From positions 1,116,001 to 1,180,000 of the forward strand of contig JABYQN010000012.1 in NCBI GenBank assembly GCA_022606135.1: a stretch of DNA of 64,000 nt. The letters run 5' to 3'. Below are positions 1 to 11,034 of the stretch, one piece after another (the first letter of the stretch is position 1; every line of letters begins with the position of its first letter). Origin of the DNA: Fomes fomentarius. Lineage: Eukaryota; Basidiomycota; Agaricomycetes; Polyporales; Polyporaceae. Below the pieces are notes generated by a model that saw only the letters and a program-made list of their open reading frames with translations, did not search any database and had not been told where the DNA came from. Both the position numbers and the translations under genes were made by a program.

Positions 1-315
1 GTTAGATTGCCAAGCTCTCCGTGCTCTTGAACACTCTCCGCAGTCCGGTGGCTTCCCATTGCGGGATTCATTCCGCGTTTCTGCGGTCTAGTCAGCACGT
101 CGAGAATCGAGTAGCAAAGATCCATAAAGAGTCATACTATGCACAAGCAGTGCACGTAAGACTATACTCTGGGTCCACCTCAGTGGTAGTCACGCATCGG
201 CGTGGAGTTCTAGATTTACAATACATAGGATTCACTCAACTTCGATCGTACATGCGCTGCCCATGATATCACTGCAGGAGCTGATAGTTGCTCAAAGAAC
301 AAGTCATCCTGTATC
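1..315. other. Window edge, no gene seen
   Basis: The open frames here are short and resemble no protein I know. This is probably the 3' flank of the epimerase-like gene that begins at 316. Confidence 0.4.
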
Positions 316-1790
316 TTACACGCCCCTTAACTTCTCCTGGATGCTCTTGTACGTGTCGACCGCACAATCCCCAAGGCTTCTGAACTCCTTCAGCCGGAGC
401 ATGCGTTTCGCTTTGGACGGATCGCAGAAGGCGCCGGGGAACACAAACGGCGGCGCGTTCGGGTTCCCCACAACAACGCCGTGTAAATCTGGGGCCGCCG
501 AGCGTGCAGCGTCGTCTGCAACCGGAAAAGACTTTTGCATCAGCTAAAGTGTAGAAGCATATAGTCTATTCGCGTACAGAGGTTGTGATAGGTGTACGAA
601 AGGTTGAGGTCATCGATAGTCTTCCACTACGACAGGGGTGCCGCAGGTTCAACGTCAGTCCTCGTAGTGTGTCCAGCGTGAGGATGGTCATTGAACGATA
701 TACCCAGTGGATGGCAGGCTAAAGGGTAGATGATTGTGTAACACTAGTCATGGAATGTTGAGAACAGAGAGACTTACCCCGAAAATCTGCACGATATACT
801 CGTAAGGTAGGCCTCTCTCGATGAATGTGAGCGTAACGTACCCAGACAAGTAGAATGCGTGTCGCATCCCATCCAATCTCGCTTTGGTGGTTCTCGACAA
901 AGTCAATGATTGCGCGTTCTGCGAGCACCTTGCTTGCGCGGTACAGAGCCGCACCCCCCGCTGCATTGCCCTTCTCTTTCACAAGTGCTAGGTCCTTGTC
1001 AGCCCAATCGTCCTATGTCATAGCGCCACAACCATCCTCGAGTCAGGCCTCTCTAGACACTGGCAACAGACTGTGGCGCACCTCGGTGTACACATGGAAG
1101 GGATCCTCGTGGCCAAGCATCGCCTGTGCGGAGGACATGTACAACAAGCGCTTCACACTCTTCCTGTATCGAGGCGGCAAGGCACCAGATTCGTGTCATC
1201 AAAGAGGGCGGAGGTAGGGTGTGCGTGCATATGCTCACCCATGTCGAAGAGTACTTTCAAGCAGATTGACTACACCGTCAGTGTTTGGACCCAATATTTC
1301 TGGGTGGCGGGAACAAAGGGTAAGCGTATAGTGTAGGAGACGGCTAGCGGACGGGGCTTGAATGTACCAGAAGAGTTGGTCAGAGACAGATCCGCCACAC
1401 CAGCCTGCCATAGGATGCGCGCCAGCCGCCACAGTGAGCACCGAAACCCCAAGTCTACGAAGAAAGTCGCGGTACGTACAACGTGTACCACAGCGCTAAT
1501 AGAGTCGTCGAGGACAGAGTCGAAGGCATCCCGCTGAAGAGCGAGGCGTTAGCGGTGCGCGACCACGGGGTTGGAGAGGATATGCATGCATGGGAGATAT
1601 CTGGGACGATCATAGGCTTGAAACGCTCATATGCCTTGAGATGCTCAGAGACGTCCAAGGCTTTCTTCTCAGAGCGGACGGTCCCACGGACAGAGTAGCC
1701 GTCGGCTAAAAGAGCGCGCGCAATCCAGATACCGCTGAAGCCCGAGACCCCAGTAACGAGAACAGTTGCGGGAGGTTGCACGGCGGGCAT
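316..1790 (-). CDS. NAD(P)-dependent epimerase/dehydratase-like (extended SDR), possibly decaying
   Basis: Members of this extended short-chain dehydrogenase family (dihydroflavonol reductase/methylglyoxal reductase-like) reduce or oxidise small carbonyl substrates in the cytosol; the substrate here cannot be told. The first exon (1790 to about 1590) opens with a nucleotide-binding loop, VTGVSGFSGIW. Later exons carry EILGPNTDGVVNLLES (around 1250-1310), VKRLLYMSSAQAML (around 1100-1160) and the catalytic YxxxK as YRASK (around 920). The last exon (540-316) ends with DPSKAKRMLRL and FRSLGDCAVDTYKSIQEKL, typical of the family's C-terminus. Oddities: the junction near 1583 lacks a clear GT donor, and the segment between about 855 and 545 yields only short fragments such as a tiny IFG exon, where substrate-binding residues should lie. 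The gene may therefore be inactivated. The family is clear; the exon model is not. Confidence 0.6.
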
Positions 1791-4722
1791 TGCGTCGTAA
1801 TGCGAAGGAGGCTTGTTGACAGGCCAAGTCTGGGACGCAGCGGGGAAAGGCTGTTCATATACGCAGCGAGGAGTGCTATTCAGATAGTAATTTTTGGATC
1901 AAGTCAAGGAGCCGCCATTACCTGATGCAAATCCGTTGGGCGCCGCGGTAGCGACTAGTCACTGGTGTACCCACCGGCACGCCCAGCTCCTCGAGCCTGA
2001 TGTTATTGAATAAGAGAGGATGGTTCATCAAGAGTGTGTGCGCCCTCCGCGGTGTTTCACCGCCCGGAGGCTCCGCGCGAGGTTGTACAAGAGAACCAGG
2101 TGTAGGCTGTCACCAGTGACAATGCTCGTCTCTGTCACTTCAGGCGGCTCGCAATGAATTCGAGACGGCTCGGTGATGTCCAAAAGATGTGCACTCACCT
2201 CGACTTGGGCATCGCGACTCATTCGTAGCCTGAGTGACTCCGGGTCGTCATGTGTACTTGATCCAACGCAGTGGGGACACGTAAGTAGTGAGAGCTTTTC
2301 TCACCTAACCCGAGGTGAGCCGGGCGAAGCAAATCGTTCGCCAGAATTCGGGTGCTGGAGCTCTATCTAAGTATGTACCGAGTTCCGGAGGGAGTCGGGG
2401 ACTGAGTTTCGGCGGCCCGCTGTACGACAATCGTCATTCCCGACGCAACACGTAAGGGGTGGGCTCCGAGAAAAGAGCCCCCCTGGTGAACGCCGCTATG
2501 TTAAAGAGGTTGCTGGTAATCCAAGATGAGGGTCACGGTTCAAATCAACTAGAAGTTGCCAATGCGGCCGTTCGGGTAGAGAATAAATTTAAAGGCGCCG
2601 ATCTTGCGCCAAGCCCCGGCAATAGTGTTGACTTGTGTTTATTCCAGTGGCGAGCCTGGAGTTACAACATGTGATCCAAGAAGTTTCAAGTTGAAGTTCA
2701 ATGCGATGACATGTCACCTCGTGCGCGGGTTTTCATCCTCGAGTCGTGGGTGTCTATATGTGCTAGTTTAACAACCAGCTGTGGCCAGGTAAGTAATCAC
2801 GATCGGCCGTGCTCTCAAGTAAGATGGAATTGTATATTATCTGACTACCTCTACAACGCTACAAAGTACATAGTACGCTAATCAACATCATTGTCCCCTC
2901 GTACCGACCCTCCTGCACAGAAGGAACGTTGTCAGCCACTCATGCATATGATATTACACACCTTTGTCCAGGATCCATGCAGTCGAAGTCGAGGACGTTT
3001 CAATACCGGCGCATGCTATGTGGTAAGTGAGCTTCTGCGACATGCATGTGCAGCGACAAAACGCTCACCAATGGGAGGCTCAGCCTTGCAATGCGGCGCG
3101 CACGCTCCGCACAGTCCGAGTCACCCATCCCCGACGGGTGACTTTACCGGAAAGACGTTGACTCATCTACCTGTCTCCTGCGTCCAATTGGTACGGCTTA
3201 CTGGGAGCGGCAGGAGCCTGAGCAGTACGCGACGCGAACGTCGGATGCCACCAGGTGGGCTTATACACGACGGGGCGGCTGGCCATTATGAGCATGCTCG
3301 TGCTACTAGAAGGCGGCGGTCTGAGGCAACGTAGGGAGTGCGCAGACAATATAAGACGTACGTGGTATGATTGCAGGCCATGTCATACGACGTGCGCGGT
3401 GAGGGGAGGCGGTGATGGGGTAGTGGAACCGTGCACGCCGTTGTTCCCGTCTAGAGAGAACGAGAACTTGGATTCGACAACTGTGGCATCGTCCAGGACA
3501 GCCCTCTGTTCAAGTTACCCATGTTAGTGGTGATAGAGAGGGCGATATCATATCAGAGCTCACCCGAGAGATGAGCATGTCCGCTACAGTCCGTCGCGAA
3601 TGAACGAGGACGGACTAGGTAGACAGTGAGGTGTACCATGTCTTCACCCTCTAGCTCTAGCCGTATAGACGTGTGTCTGTGAGCGAAGCCCAACCCTGAA
3701 GGAGAAAGGCTGGTAGAGAGGAGCGGACATGGTAGTACTGGAGAGAATGTGGGCCCTCAATTGGCTCGGGTTTTATACCGACGCAGCTGGCATTCGTCAG
3801 GCGGAGGCTGAACTCCATGTCACATCCCAGGCCTCGTCAGCTCTTTGGCGGGCGAACAAGGGACGGTCCATATTCGGTTCCTCGGCGCTGTTTTCCTCTT
3901 GACTGCATTTCACCGTTGATGATCTGTTTTGAAATGATAGGACGATCGCGGAAGGATAACAGCGCCCAAGCGAAATGATCACGAATGCGTTGAGAATGCG
4001 CACAGAAGAGGCTAGAAGGGCAGAATGCAGGTTGGGCGCTCCCCGTTACTACTACAAGCTTGGCCGAAACGCACGGTCATCTGGAGGGTGAAGTGTGTGC
4101 TCGCGGTGATAGTGAGCGTTCTGTCAACTCGTCACTTGTCCTGGTGATGAATGTATACATACTTACCAGGCTACTGAGACAAATGACGAGTCGAAGTATG
4201 GTACATGATGTCGATCTGACCAAGTGTTAACGACCGTGGTGAAAGTGTCGATCGGGTGCCTACTAGTGGATGTACCGGTTGCCGCTGTCAAGCCTAGCGG
4301 TGCAGTCCCCAAGCTTTGGGTGAAGTATGCCAGCAGAGGTCCTGAGTAGGAGCAGCCGAGTTGAAAAAGCGTTGAACAACAGCGAGCCCTTCGGAGGTGC
4401 CGAACAAGGTGAAGATGACTCTGGCATCCGATCTCAACAGCATCTTATTTTTATCTTATCCGCGGAGGGGCGTAGTAGCCTACCATGACCCGAGGATCGA
4501 CATCCGAGTCCCGGGCCTATTCGTGCCTGCTACCACAGGCTACGACAATGGAAGACCGGCGGCGTAAGGGAGGGGCGTGGAAGTGGAGACTCGATAAATG
4601 ATAACAGGCGGAGGGATAATATCCATGTGTCATATAGGTAGTATGGTATATCACGACGACACTGTAACCCGAACCCAGCCATAACATTCACGCCTCAGGC
4701 CTCAGGAGTCAGCCTCCGAGAC
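1791..4722. other. Long intergenic stretch, no recognisable gene
   Basis: About 2.9 kb upstream of the epimerase-like gene. Open frames of up to 147 codons occur but are basic, low-complexity or start without context, and none shows a family motif or a consistent exon chain. No transposase, reverse transcriptase or tRNA was recognised. Confidence 0.45.
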
Positions 4723-5695
4723 CTAGACCTGTGGGTGCCCGCTAAAGTTGGACGGTGGCTGCCCGCTAAGGCTTGGCGGCGGCTGATACGACAAATTTGA
4801 CGCGGCGGGCGACGGCGCGGGCTGTGGCGTAGTATACTGTGCCTGGAGCTGCGACGGCGGCGTGTAATGCTGGGTGTCGTGCAGAGGCACGGGCTGGTAC
4901 TGCTGCATCGGCGGCTGGCCCTGGGGCGTCGCGAACGGCTGCTGCTGCTGTTGCTGCTGGGGCGACCATTGCTGTCCAGGGACACCGTACGGCTGCTGCT
5001 GCTGCTGCTGCTGCATGGGGTACGACTGGCTCTGCGGCGCGAATGCATTCGGGTTGTACTGCAAGCTCGGGTCCTGCGACTGTGCGGCGGCGGCGGGGGC
5101 CACGTTCCCGCTTTGCCGGACGGTGGACTTCCAGATCGGCGCGCCGCGGCTTGCGTTGATGAGCGCGACGATGAGGAGGGTGGTGGTGTAGGCGAAGAGC
5201 GCGATCCAGGCGAGGAAGGAGAAGGCTTCGATTGCTTGGGACTCGTGGCAGAGCTGGTTGAGGATGGGGTAGTTGAAGGTGCAATGCGCGAATACTTCTG
5301 AGGTGTCGTTCGCGGTGAGCGCGCCGGTGGCTAGCCAGAGGACCCAGAGGATGGCTGAGTGAGGCTGGGTTAGGTTTCAGAGACCCGCGTCGTGTGAGTG
5401 GGCGTACTCACAAAGCCAGATGAGCTCGACGAGGACCCAGGAGGTAACAGCACCAGTGCGGAGGAAGTCTATGAACAGCCTGTCGTCATGCCGGTCAAGA
5501 TGTTGTCAAGGCAGGGATCCCACAGGGAGTCACATACATCGCAGGCAGGGTAATGATCGTCAAGCCCCCACTGACGAGACCCATAATCGCAAAGTTGTAA
5601 TACCCGTTGAAGTTCTCGATGGCAAATGCGGTGACATGAGCGGAGATCGGTCCCGCAATAATCCCGGAGAGGAATGCGACCGCTGTTTTGACCAT
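4723..5695 (-). CDS. MARVEL-like four-helix membrane protein with Gln-rich tail
   Basis: Predicted small plasma-membrane or vesicle protein of 285 residues. Exons 5695-5538, 5479-5412 and 5354-4723 join in frame with canonical GT-AG introns of 58 and 57 nt. Four hydrophobic segments occur at about residues 3-25, 34-56, 64-90 and 117-140, with a short polar loop (about 90-116) carrying Cys residues, as in MARVEL-domain proteins. The remaining roughly 130 residues are disordered, rich in Gln, Pro and Tyr, with two runs of seven glutamines coded mainly by CAG. Fungal MARVEL proteins of the Nce102/eisosome type organise membrane domains; whether this one does is inference. The start was chosen as the first ATG before the first helix. 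Confidence 0.65.
4930..5015 (-). repeat. CAG/CAA trinucleotide runs coding poly-Gln
   Basis: Two runs of seven glutamine codons lie within the tail of the MARVEL-like protein (about 4939-4960 and 4989-5013). On the plus strand they read as runs of ctg. Such runs are often length-polymorphic between strains. Confidence 0.7.
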
Positions 5696-6444
5696 GGGAA
5701 GTGTTAGATGGGATACGAATCGGACGTGAATCCTGGGGACTGGAACTGAACGCGACGTACAAAGTGCGACCAAGCGAAAGATCGAGAGCCAACCCATCGC
5801 GAACACTGGGAGTCTTGAATGATAGTTAGTTGGATGGATTTGGAAGCTGTATGTGCAGGATGGCACAGACAGTGAGGCCCGAGTCCTGGAAGGCGGCGTG
5901 GAGAACGATGGATGTGAGCAGAGTGTCTCCGAGGTGCCTGGAAAGCAACACGAGACATTTAAGACGATCGAATGCTACATGCCAGGGTGCGGCACCCCGC
6001 GTTCTCGCATCGCACGGGACGGACAGACAGACGGTTGACATGTCAAATGAAGCACTATACTTGACAGGTCCGACCATGTTATCAGTTGTCGATCAAGTTA
6101 ATATGGCATTGCCACTGAAGCAGTGCGCCCGCTTACAGTACTCTGCATGGACGAAAGTGATCAAATTGGACCAACAGACATTCTATTCAGAAACTCACCA
6201 TCATCATCAAGAGTTAGCGCACACTTGAAGATAGTGTAGAAGGCAAGTTTTGGGGCTTGGAAGTCCAGTTTCAAGCCAGCCTCGAGTAATGGATGAATCC
6301 GTTGAGCGCGGAATATGACCAGAAATGTATGTATATAGGTGAGACGGAGTTGTGCCGCATAATTTGATGGCCCCCTCCGCCACAAGCGCCCTCACGGTTG
6401 AAATTCGCGCTGAACAACCGCGGACTGCAAGAGACGTCACTTAC
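5696..6444. other. Intergenic, no gene seen
   Basis: Presumed promoter side of the MARVEL-like gene. No continuous coding frame was found. The next exons expected after the proteasome-like exon at 6445 could not be traced here. Confidence 0.45.
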
Positions 6445-6572
6445 CGTCTTCCTCAATGCCACTGAGGATGTTGTAGACGTAGTAGGGGAAGAATCGTTGT
6501 GCGTACAGCATGATTTGGAGGAGGCAGGCGATAGCACTGGGAGGCATGTCCTTGGCATTGTGCATGGCGGTA
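6445..6572 (-). pseudogene. Isolated exon of a 20S proteasome beta subunit (beta-6/PSMB1, yeast Pre7-like)
   Basis: The minus strand codes AKDMPPSAIACLLQIMLYAQ followed by RFFPYYVYNILSGIEEDG and then a good donor (GTAAGTG). This matches the segment RFFPYYVYNI(L/I)GG(I/L)(D/E)EEG of the proteasome subunit beta-type 1 family. Upstream, the expected preceding residues YRHA are present but in a different frame (around 6572-6560), so there is a frameshift. Neither the N-terminal half nor the following exon (usually KGAVYSFDPVGSYER) can be found nearby. I read it as a duplicated, decayed gene fragment; the working gene should be elsewhere in the genome. Confidence 0.75.
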
Positions 6573-8593
6573 CGACTAAGCGAGCCACATGTGGATGAAT
6601 GTTATGACTGGCGATTCAAGCCTTCGATCAATCGCTGTCATCAAAACACGACTGGAAGAGACAAGATGCCTTCAATTCTTTGTGCCAGCAAGACCGCTGT
6701 CCTTGAACTTGGTTGGCTGAGGAGTGAGGACCGTTCGCCCTAGCGGCACCAGTAAGACTAGGCATCCAAGTCATCGCAGGTCCATTTGATTTCCAGAATT
6801 GCAGGCGACCTGGCTCAGGAAAGTCAATTAGCAGCGGTAGATCATTGGACTGGTTGTTCGAGTCACCTAGATCAATGCGATGTCTTGATAGCATCCCCTC
6901 GATAGATGTATCCACGAGGCACCATATGGTGGGGCGTACTCGAAGAAGTCTTGCATGCTGTGGCATGGCATTTTGAATGTTGGAGGCACTGTCGCGGTCA
7001 TGTGACGTCGTGAAGCGATCTAGCCATCTACGCGAACGCTGCAGCAGTCCGAGTCATTTGCGCATCTTGTCTTCCAACCACAACGTCCATCTTGTTCCGT
7101 CTTCTCCATCATCACCTCCTCTTGGGCTGTGTCTCGCCAGTTTTGCATGATAGGAGGAGCATATTCACAATTTCCAGGTCACGGACCGGTATATATGCGC
7201 ACCCAGATGATGTCAAAGATGGTTCAACGACTCGCGTACCTGCAGTTGGAGCCGTTGACGTATACCGGGTAACCCTTGCTTATGGGTGCGGGGCGCCATG
7301 CGATGTGAGTGGCTTCCGAAAGCTTCCGAATTGTCCTTTGCTCCCTTGACTCTGAGCGTTCGCTTCGCGACATGGTGCAACATTATGTTTGCCGCCCACC
7401 ACGACCCGGTGCTTGACCGCATCTCTCTTCGCCGGCCGCCGTGGATGCGACCCCGAGTTCGCGTTATACTACGCAGTTACCGCACTGGTCGGAGGTAAGG
7501 CGGTTCGGGTTCCTGTTGCTTGGGGTGATCAGCCGCATAATGCCGACCAACTACATAAGCATTTCCCGCAGCTGCGCAGATCAGGGCATGCGACAGGTCA
7601 GTGCAACTGCGGACGCTCAGTTCAAAATACACAAGGCTCTGGTCTTCCTGGCTCATTCTGATATCGATCTCCGAGCGTAACCGGGGCGTTTTCTACAAAA
7701 CGTCTCCCGACAAAAATGTTCTCGTCATGAGGCGTGTTGTAGTTCAGGGCATTGCGGTGAGAAATGCCCGACCGCACCGGGCACGTTGTTTCAGGGTGGA
7801 CTTCGGACAACAATGCGCCGCAACCACGGTGTATTGGCACCTGTCACCGCCCGTGACTGATAGAGAGCTCTACTTAGCTGACCGGTCTAATCGTGGCGAC
7901 GGGTACGCTTCGTGGGGTGCAGGATCGCACAGCAGATCCGGGTATGTGCAATGCCGCGCGTACAACATTAATGGATATATTCGGATAGAATCATGGAATA
8001 GAGGGTGAGTCTGTACTGCGCAGTTCCGGATGGAGAGTGATTGATTAACGTGCAGACTTCGCCGAAGCCAGGCCCAGGCTGAACAACAACGCTGCGGCCG
8101 AATCATCGTGCTCTCGACATGGGCCGGCGGGCGGTACACAGCGTTGTCGTGGCCACACGTGAGTAGAGCTGGGCATCGGTCTCGCAGGTATACCCGAGCC
8201 TGTCGGTCGCCGAGGGAGACAAGGGCGACGAGAAGACGGCCGAAGACAAGAGGGGGCGTGGAGTCGGCCAGGGCGTCGGGAAACGGATCTCGGCCCTGGC
8301 GACGGCTGAGGCAACGGTGACGCGCGCTGTGACGGCACCTCGATGGGAACGTGCGAGACCCGCCGGCGCTCTGACTCATCTCTCCATCCATCTCCATTTC
8401 AGATTTAGCAACACGCCCTTGGTACTTAAATCCTCCAAGCAACACCATGGCCTCGCTTACTTCTCGCCCCTTCCCCCTGGCTCTTTATACTCACTTCTAC
8501 CTCTGCGCGTCCCCCGCGTGCATCCATTTCAGTCCCTGATCCTCTTCCCTGAACTGGTCGATCCTCCACTTCTTTATACCATTACCCTCCGCC
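6573..8593. other. Intergenic, no gene seen
   Basis: Two kilobases between the proteasome fragment and the Ser/Pro-rich gene. The longest minus-strand frame (192 codons, 8448-7870) is Arg/Pro/Ser-rich with no motif. From about 8380 the plus strand becomes C/T-rich, as expected for the promoter and 5' leader of the gene that follows. Confidence 0.45.
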
Positions 8594-9414
8594 ATGGCCT
8601 CGTCGTCGCACACCTCGAACATCATACAATTTCCTCGACTTCCCTCTGTCTCGCCGGTTTGGGACGTGACGGGAGACAACACCTTCCTTGCTGCTCCCCT
8701 GCCCCCACGCGCAGGCAGGACGCTGAAGCAGAGCAAGTCAACGGAGAGCCTCACGCAACGCAAGGACCGAGTGGAGTTTTTGCGGCGGAGAGAGTGGACG
8801 CGCAGGGCAGCAGCAGGCAACGATCAGCCCATCGCCCAAACCGTGAGTTCGCCGTCCTCCCTTCGCTCTTCGCTTCCACCAATCCGGCTGCCATCCCCCC
8901 ACACGTTCCATTGCTCCCCAACTCGCCCTCTGTCAATGTCAGAACTAACGCGCGGTGTATTCCACAGACGCGCGCGCGCACCTACTCCTGGGAGGACATC
9001 ATCGCCGCGGCTGATGCTGCCGCGAGCACCTTCGATTACAACTCGTCCGGATACGCCGGCCGCCCGGACACCATCGATGAGGCAGATGAGGGCGAGCCGT
9101 ACGTGATATACTCCACCTCTCCCCGCCCGCCTCTCCAGTCTGCGCATTCGTTCCCGTCCCCTTCCCCGTCGCCATATACCTATACCCCTCATACCCCGGG
9201 AGGAACCGTCATCTACTCAACCTCGCCGTCGCATTCCCCATCTCCTTCCCCAACGCTTTCGCCTCCCCCGGCAAGGAACTCGGTGCGCGACCTGCCTCAG
9301 ATAAGCAACGGCAGCCCGTATTACGGCCGTCGACTATCTTGGTGCGGTCCGCACTCGCGGCATTCCTCGCTCTCATCGATATCGGAGGAGGACGAGGGCC
9401 TCGCGCGTCTGTGA
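8594..9414 (+). CDS. Ser/Pro-rich hypothetical protein, 231 aa
   Basis: Not recognised. Two exons, 8594-8842 and 8968-9414, join in frame across a canonical intron of 125 nt. The N-terminal part is basic (QRKDRVEFLRRREWTRR, about residues 54-70). A conserved-looking patch, TYSWEDIIAAADAAAST, opens exon 2. The rest is low complexity, with repeated IYSTSP and PSPSPSP motifs. No signal peptide or membrane segment is visible, so a cytosolic or nuclear disordered protein is likely. The second ATG of the C/T-rich leader was chosen because its frame runs into the splice site; longer frames starting upstream are probably leader sequence. Confidence 0.6.
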
Positions 9415-11034
9415 AAGCGGAACGAATTACCGTCCATACCATCCAGTAATCGCGAGATCCGGCGTGTGTGTTCGAAGAGGCACATGCGCATGCGGGAACC
9501 TCGTGTTGCGCCCCCATTGGGGTATGTACATACCCATGCCACGGATAGAGATGTACGATATGGTGCGAAAAGCGCCTCGTGTGCGGGCACTGAGACCCAG
9601 AGTCAAGATCGAGGGCTGCATTATAGCAGTCGCACGTACAGTACTTTGCTCCCCGTCATGCCTAATGTGTATCATTATTATCTTATTCGTGTACAACGTG
9701 AATCCATCGCTGCTATCGCCGCCCTTCTTGCTCTCATCCACGTGCCCGGTGTGTTGTCGACCCCGTGTCAGTACGGGTACCCATGTCTATCGATTGCGAA
9801 TCGGCGATAGCCTGTTCCCGTGGTTGAGTAGCTTCGTCCTCCTGACGATTATGGCCTCGGACTCGTACGGCAGCTCTGGTTACGAGCGAGACGGCGCTAG
9901 AATACGGAGAAAAAAAGAGGGTCGTTGCGCGATGGCACATGCAGCTGCAGCCTGCCAGATGAATGGATATAGATTCTCATATGATTAATAGACCGAACCC
10001 TAAGACCAGGGTCGGTGCTTCGCCGCCTTGTTTCCCTCCCCCCTAATACCTTCGCGTTGCATCTCGTTGCGTTCGAAGCTGGACACCGCTCAGCGTTTGG
10101 CGCGGTTTTCTGACACTCTCTCACATTTTACCGTGGCAGCCACCACAATATTTGAGTATTGAGTATTGCGCCGGCCAAGGACTTCCTCGACGCCCCCCCC
10201 CGGATCCGAGGTCTAGAAATAATTACATCGCACGACCCTGTACCGTCCGCAAAGCCTGTTTGACAATGACCGGCGACGTCCAGAACTCCACAGTTGCCGT
10301 CGTGGGTCTGTTGACAGGTCGCACAACCGAGAACAGCGCATCGACCGTTGTTAGCGACCCGAGCAAGTTGGCTCAGACGGGCGAATCTGATGGTGGCGGC
10401 GCAGCGGGGTGCCCACCCTGTCGGCGTGAAGTAACGTTATAAGCACTCTGTTTTCTTGTTCTCGTGAGAGCTGGCGGGCATCTCCAGCCATGCAGTTGCC
10501 CGATATTTTATTCACTTACGCGCGCGCGCGCGCGCGTGCAGTGGCACGCCGCCTGGGATTCCCTCGGGATTTGGTTTGAATCGGGTGGTTCGATGCACAC
10601 GCAAACGCCGCGTTGTCTCTGTCTCGGACGTCTTTCGGATTCGGACTGGAAAAGTGTTCACAGCGATCAGCAAGTATACAAGGAGGTGCGTAACACAGCA
10701 GCGTGGAAGGGGGCAAGAAGGAAACTCGGAAGACCCTCGGACATCGGACATCGGACATCGGAGGAGGGTGGGCGGGTGGTTGGGTGATTGCGGTCAGAAA
10801 AAACGGGTAGAAGGAAGAGAAGTCAGCTAGCTACACAAGTGGCGAAGCGGGCAACTTGAAAGAGGAGGAGTAGGTATATAAGTAGATGCGAGTGTGCAAT
10901 AGGCGAGGTATTCGTCCGTCCCGGGCGTAGCAAATCAACAGTCCGCCTGACAGCGAAAGAAGGTAGAAGACGAAACAGCAAAAACGGGCAGAACAGGGTA
11001 GGCGGGGAAGGAAGAAGATAGGGTATGGAAATGT
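9415..11034. other. Intergenic with simple repeats
   Basis: No convincing gene in 1.6 kb. It holds an alternating CG run near 10520-10537 and a triple repeat of an 8-9-nt unit (ggacatcgg) near 10738-10763. Open frames lack motifs. Confidence 0.5.
10519..10538. repeat. (CG)n microsatellite
   Basis: About nine alternating CG dinucleotides in a row, of a kind able to form left-handed DNA. No gene nearby depends on it. Confidence 0.8.

Noticed and set aside
2459..2560. Possible tRNA because of a ggttcaaatc T-loop-like string
   Set aside because: No acceptor stem or anticodon arm could be folded around it.
2891..3334. 147-codon plus-strand frame
   Set aside because: No family resemblance, no valid ATG context, no supporting splice sites.
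4766..5284. 172-codon minus-strand frame over the MARVEL-like gene
   Set aside because: It is a shadow in another frame of the spliced exon coding the membrane segments and Gln-rich tail.
7870..8448. 192-codon minus-strand open frame
   Set aside because: Composition is Arg/Pro/Ser-rich with no motif, it opposes the promoter and leader of the gene at 8594, and it has no exon partner.
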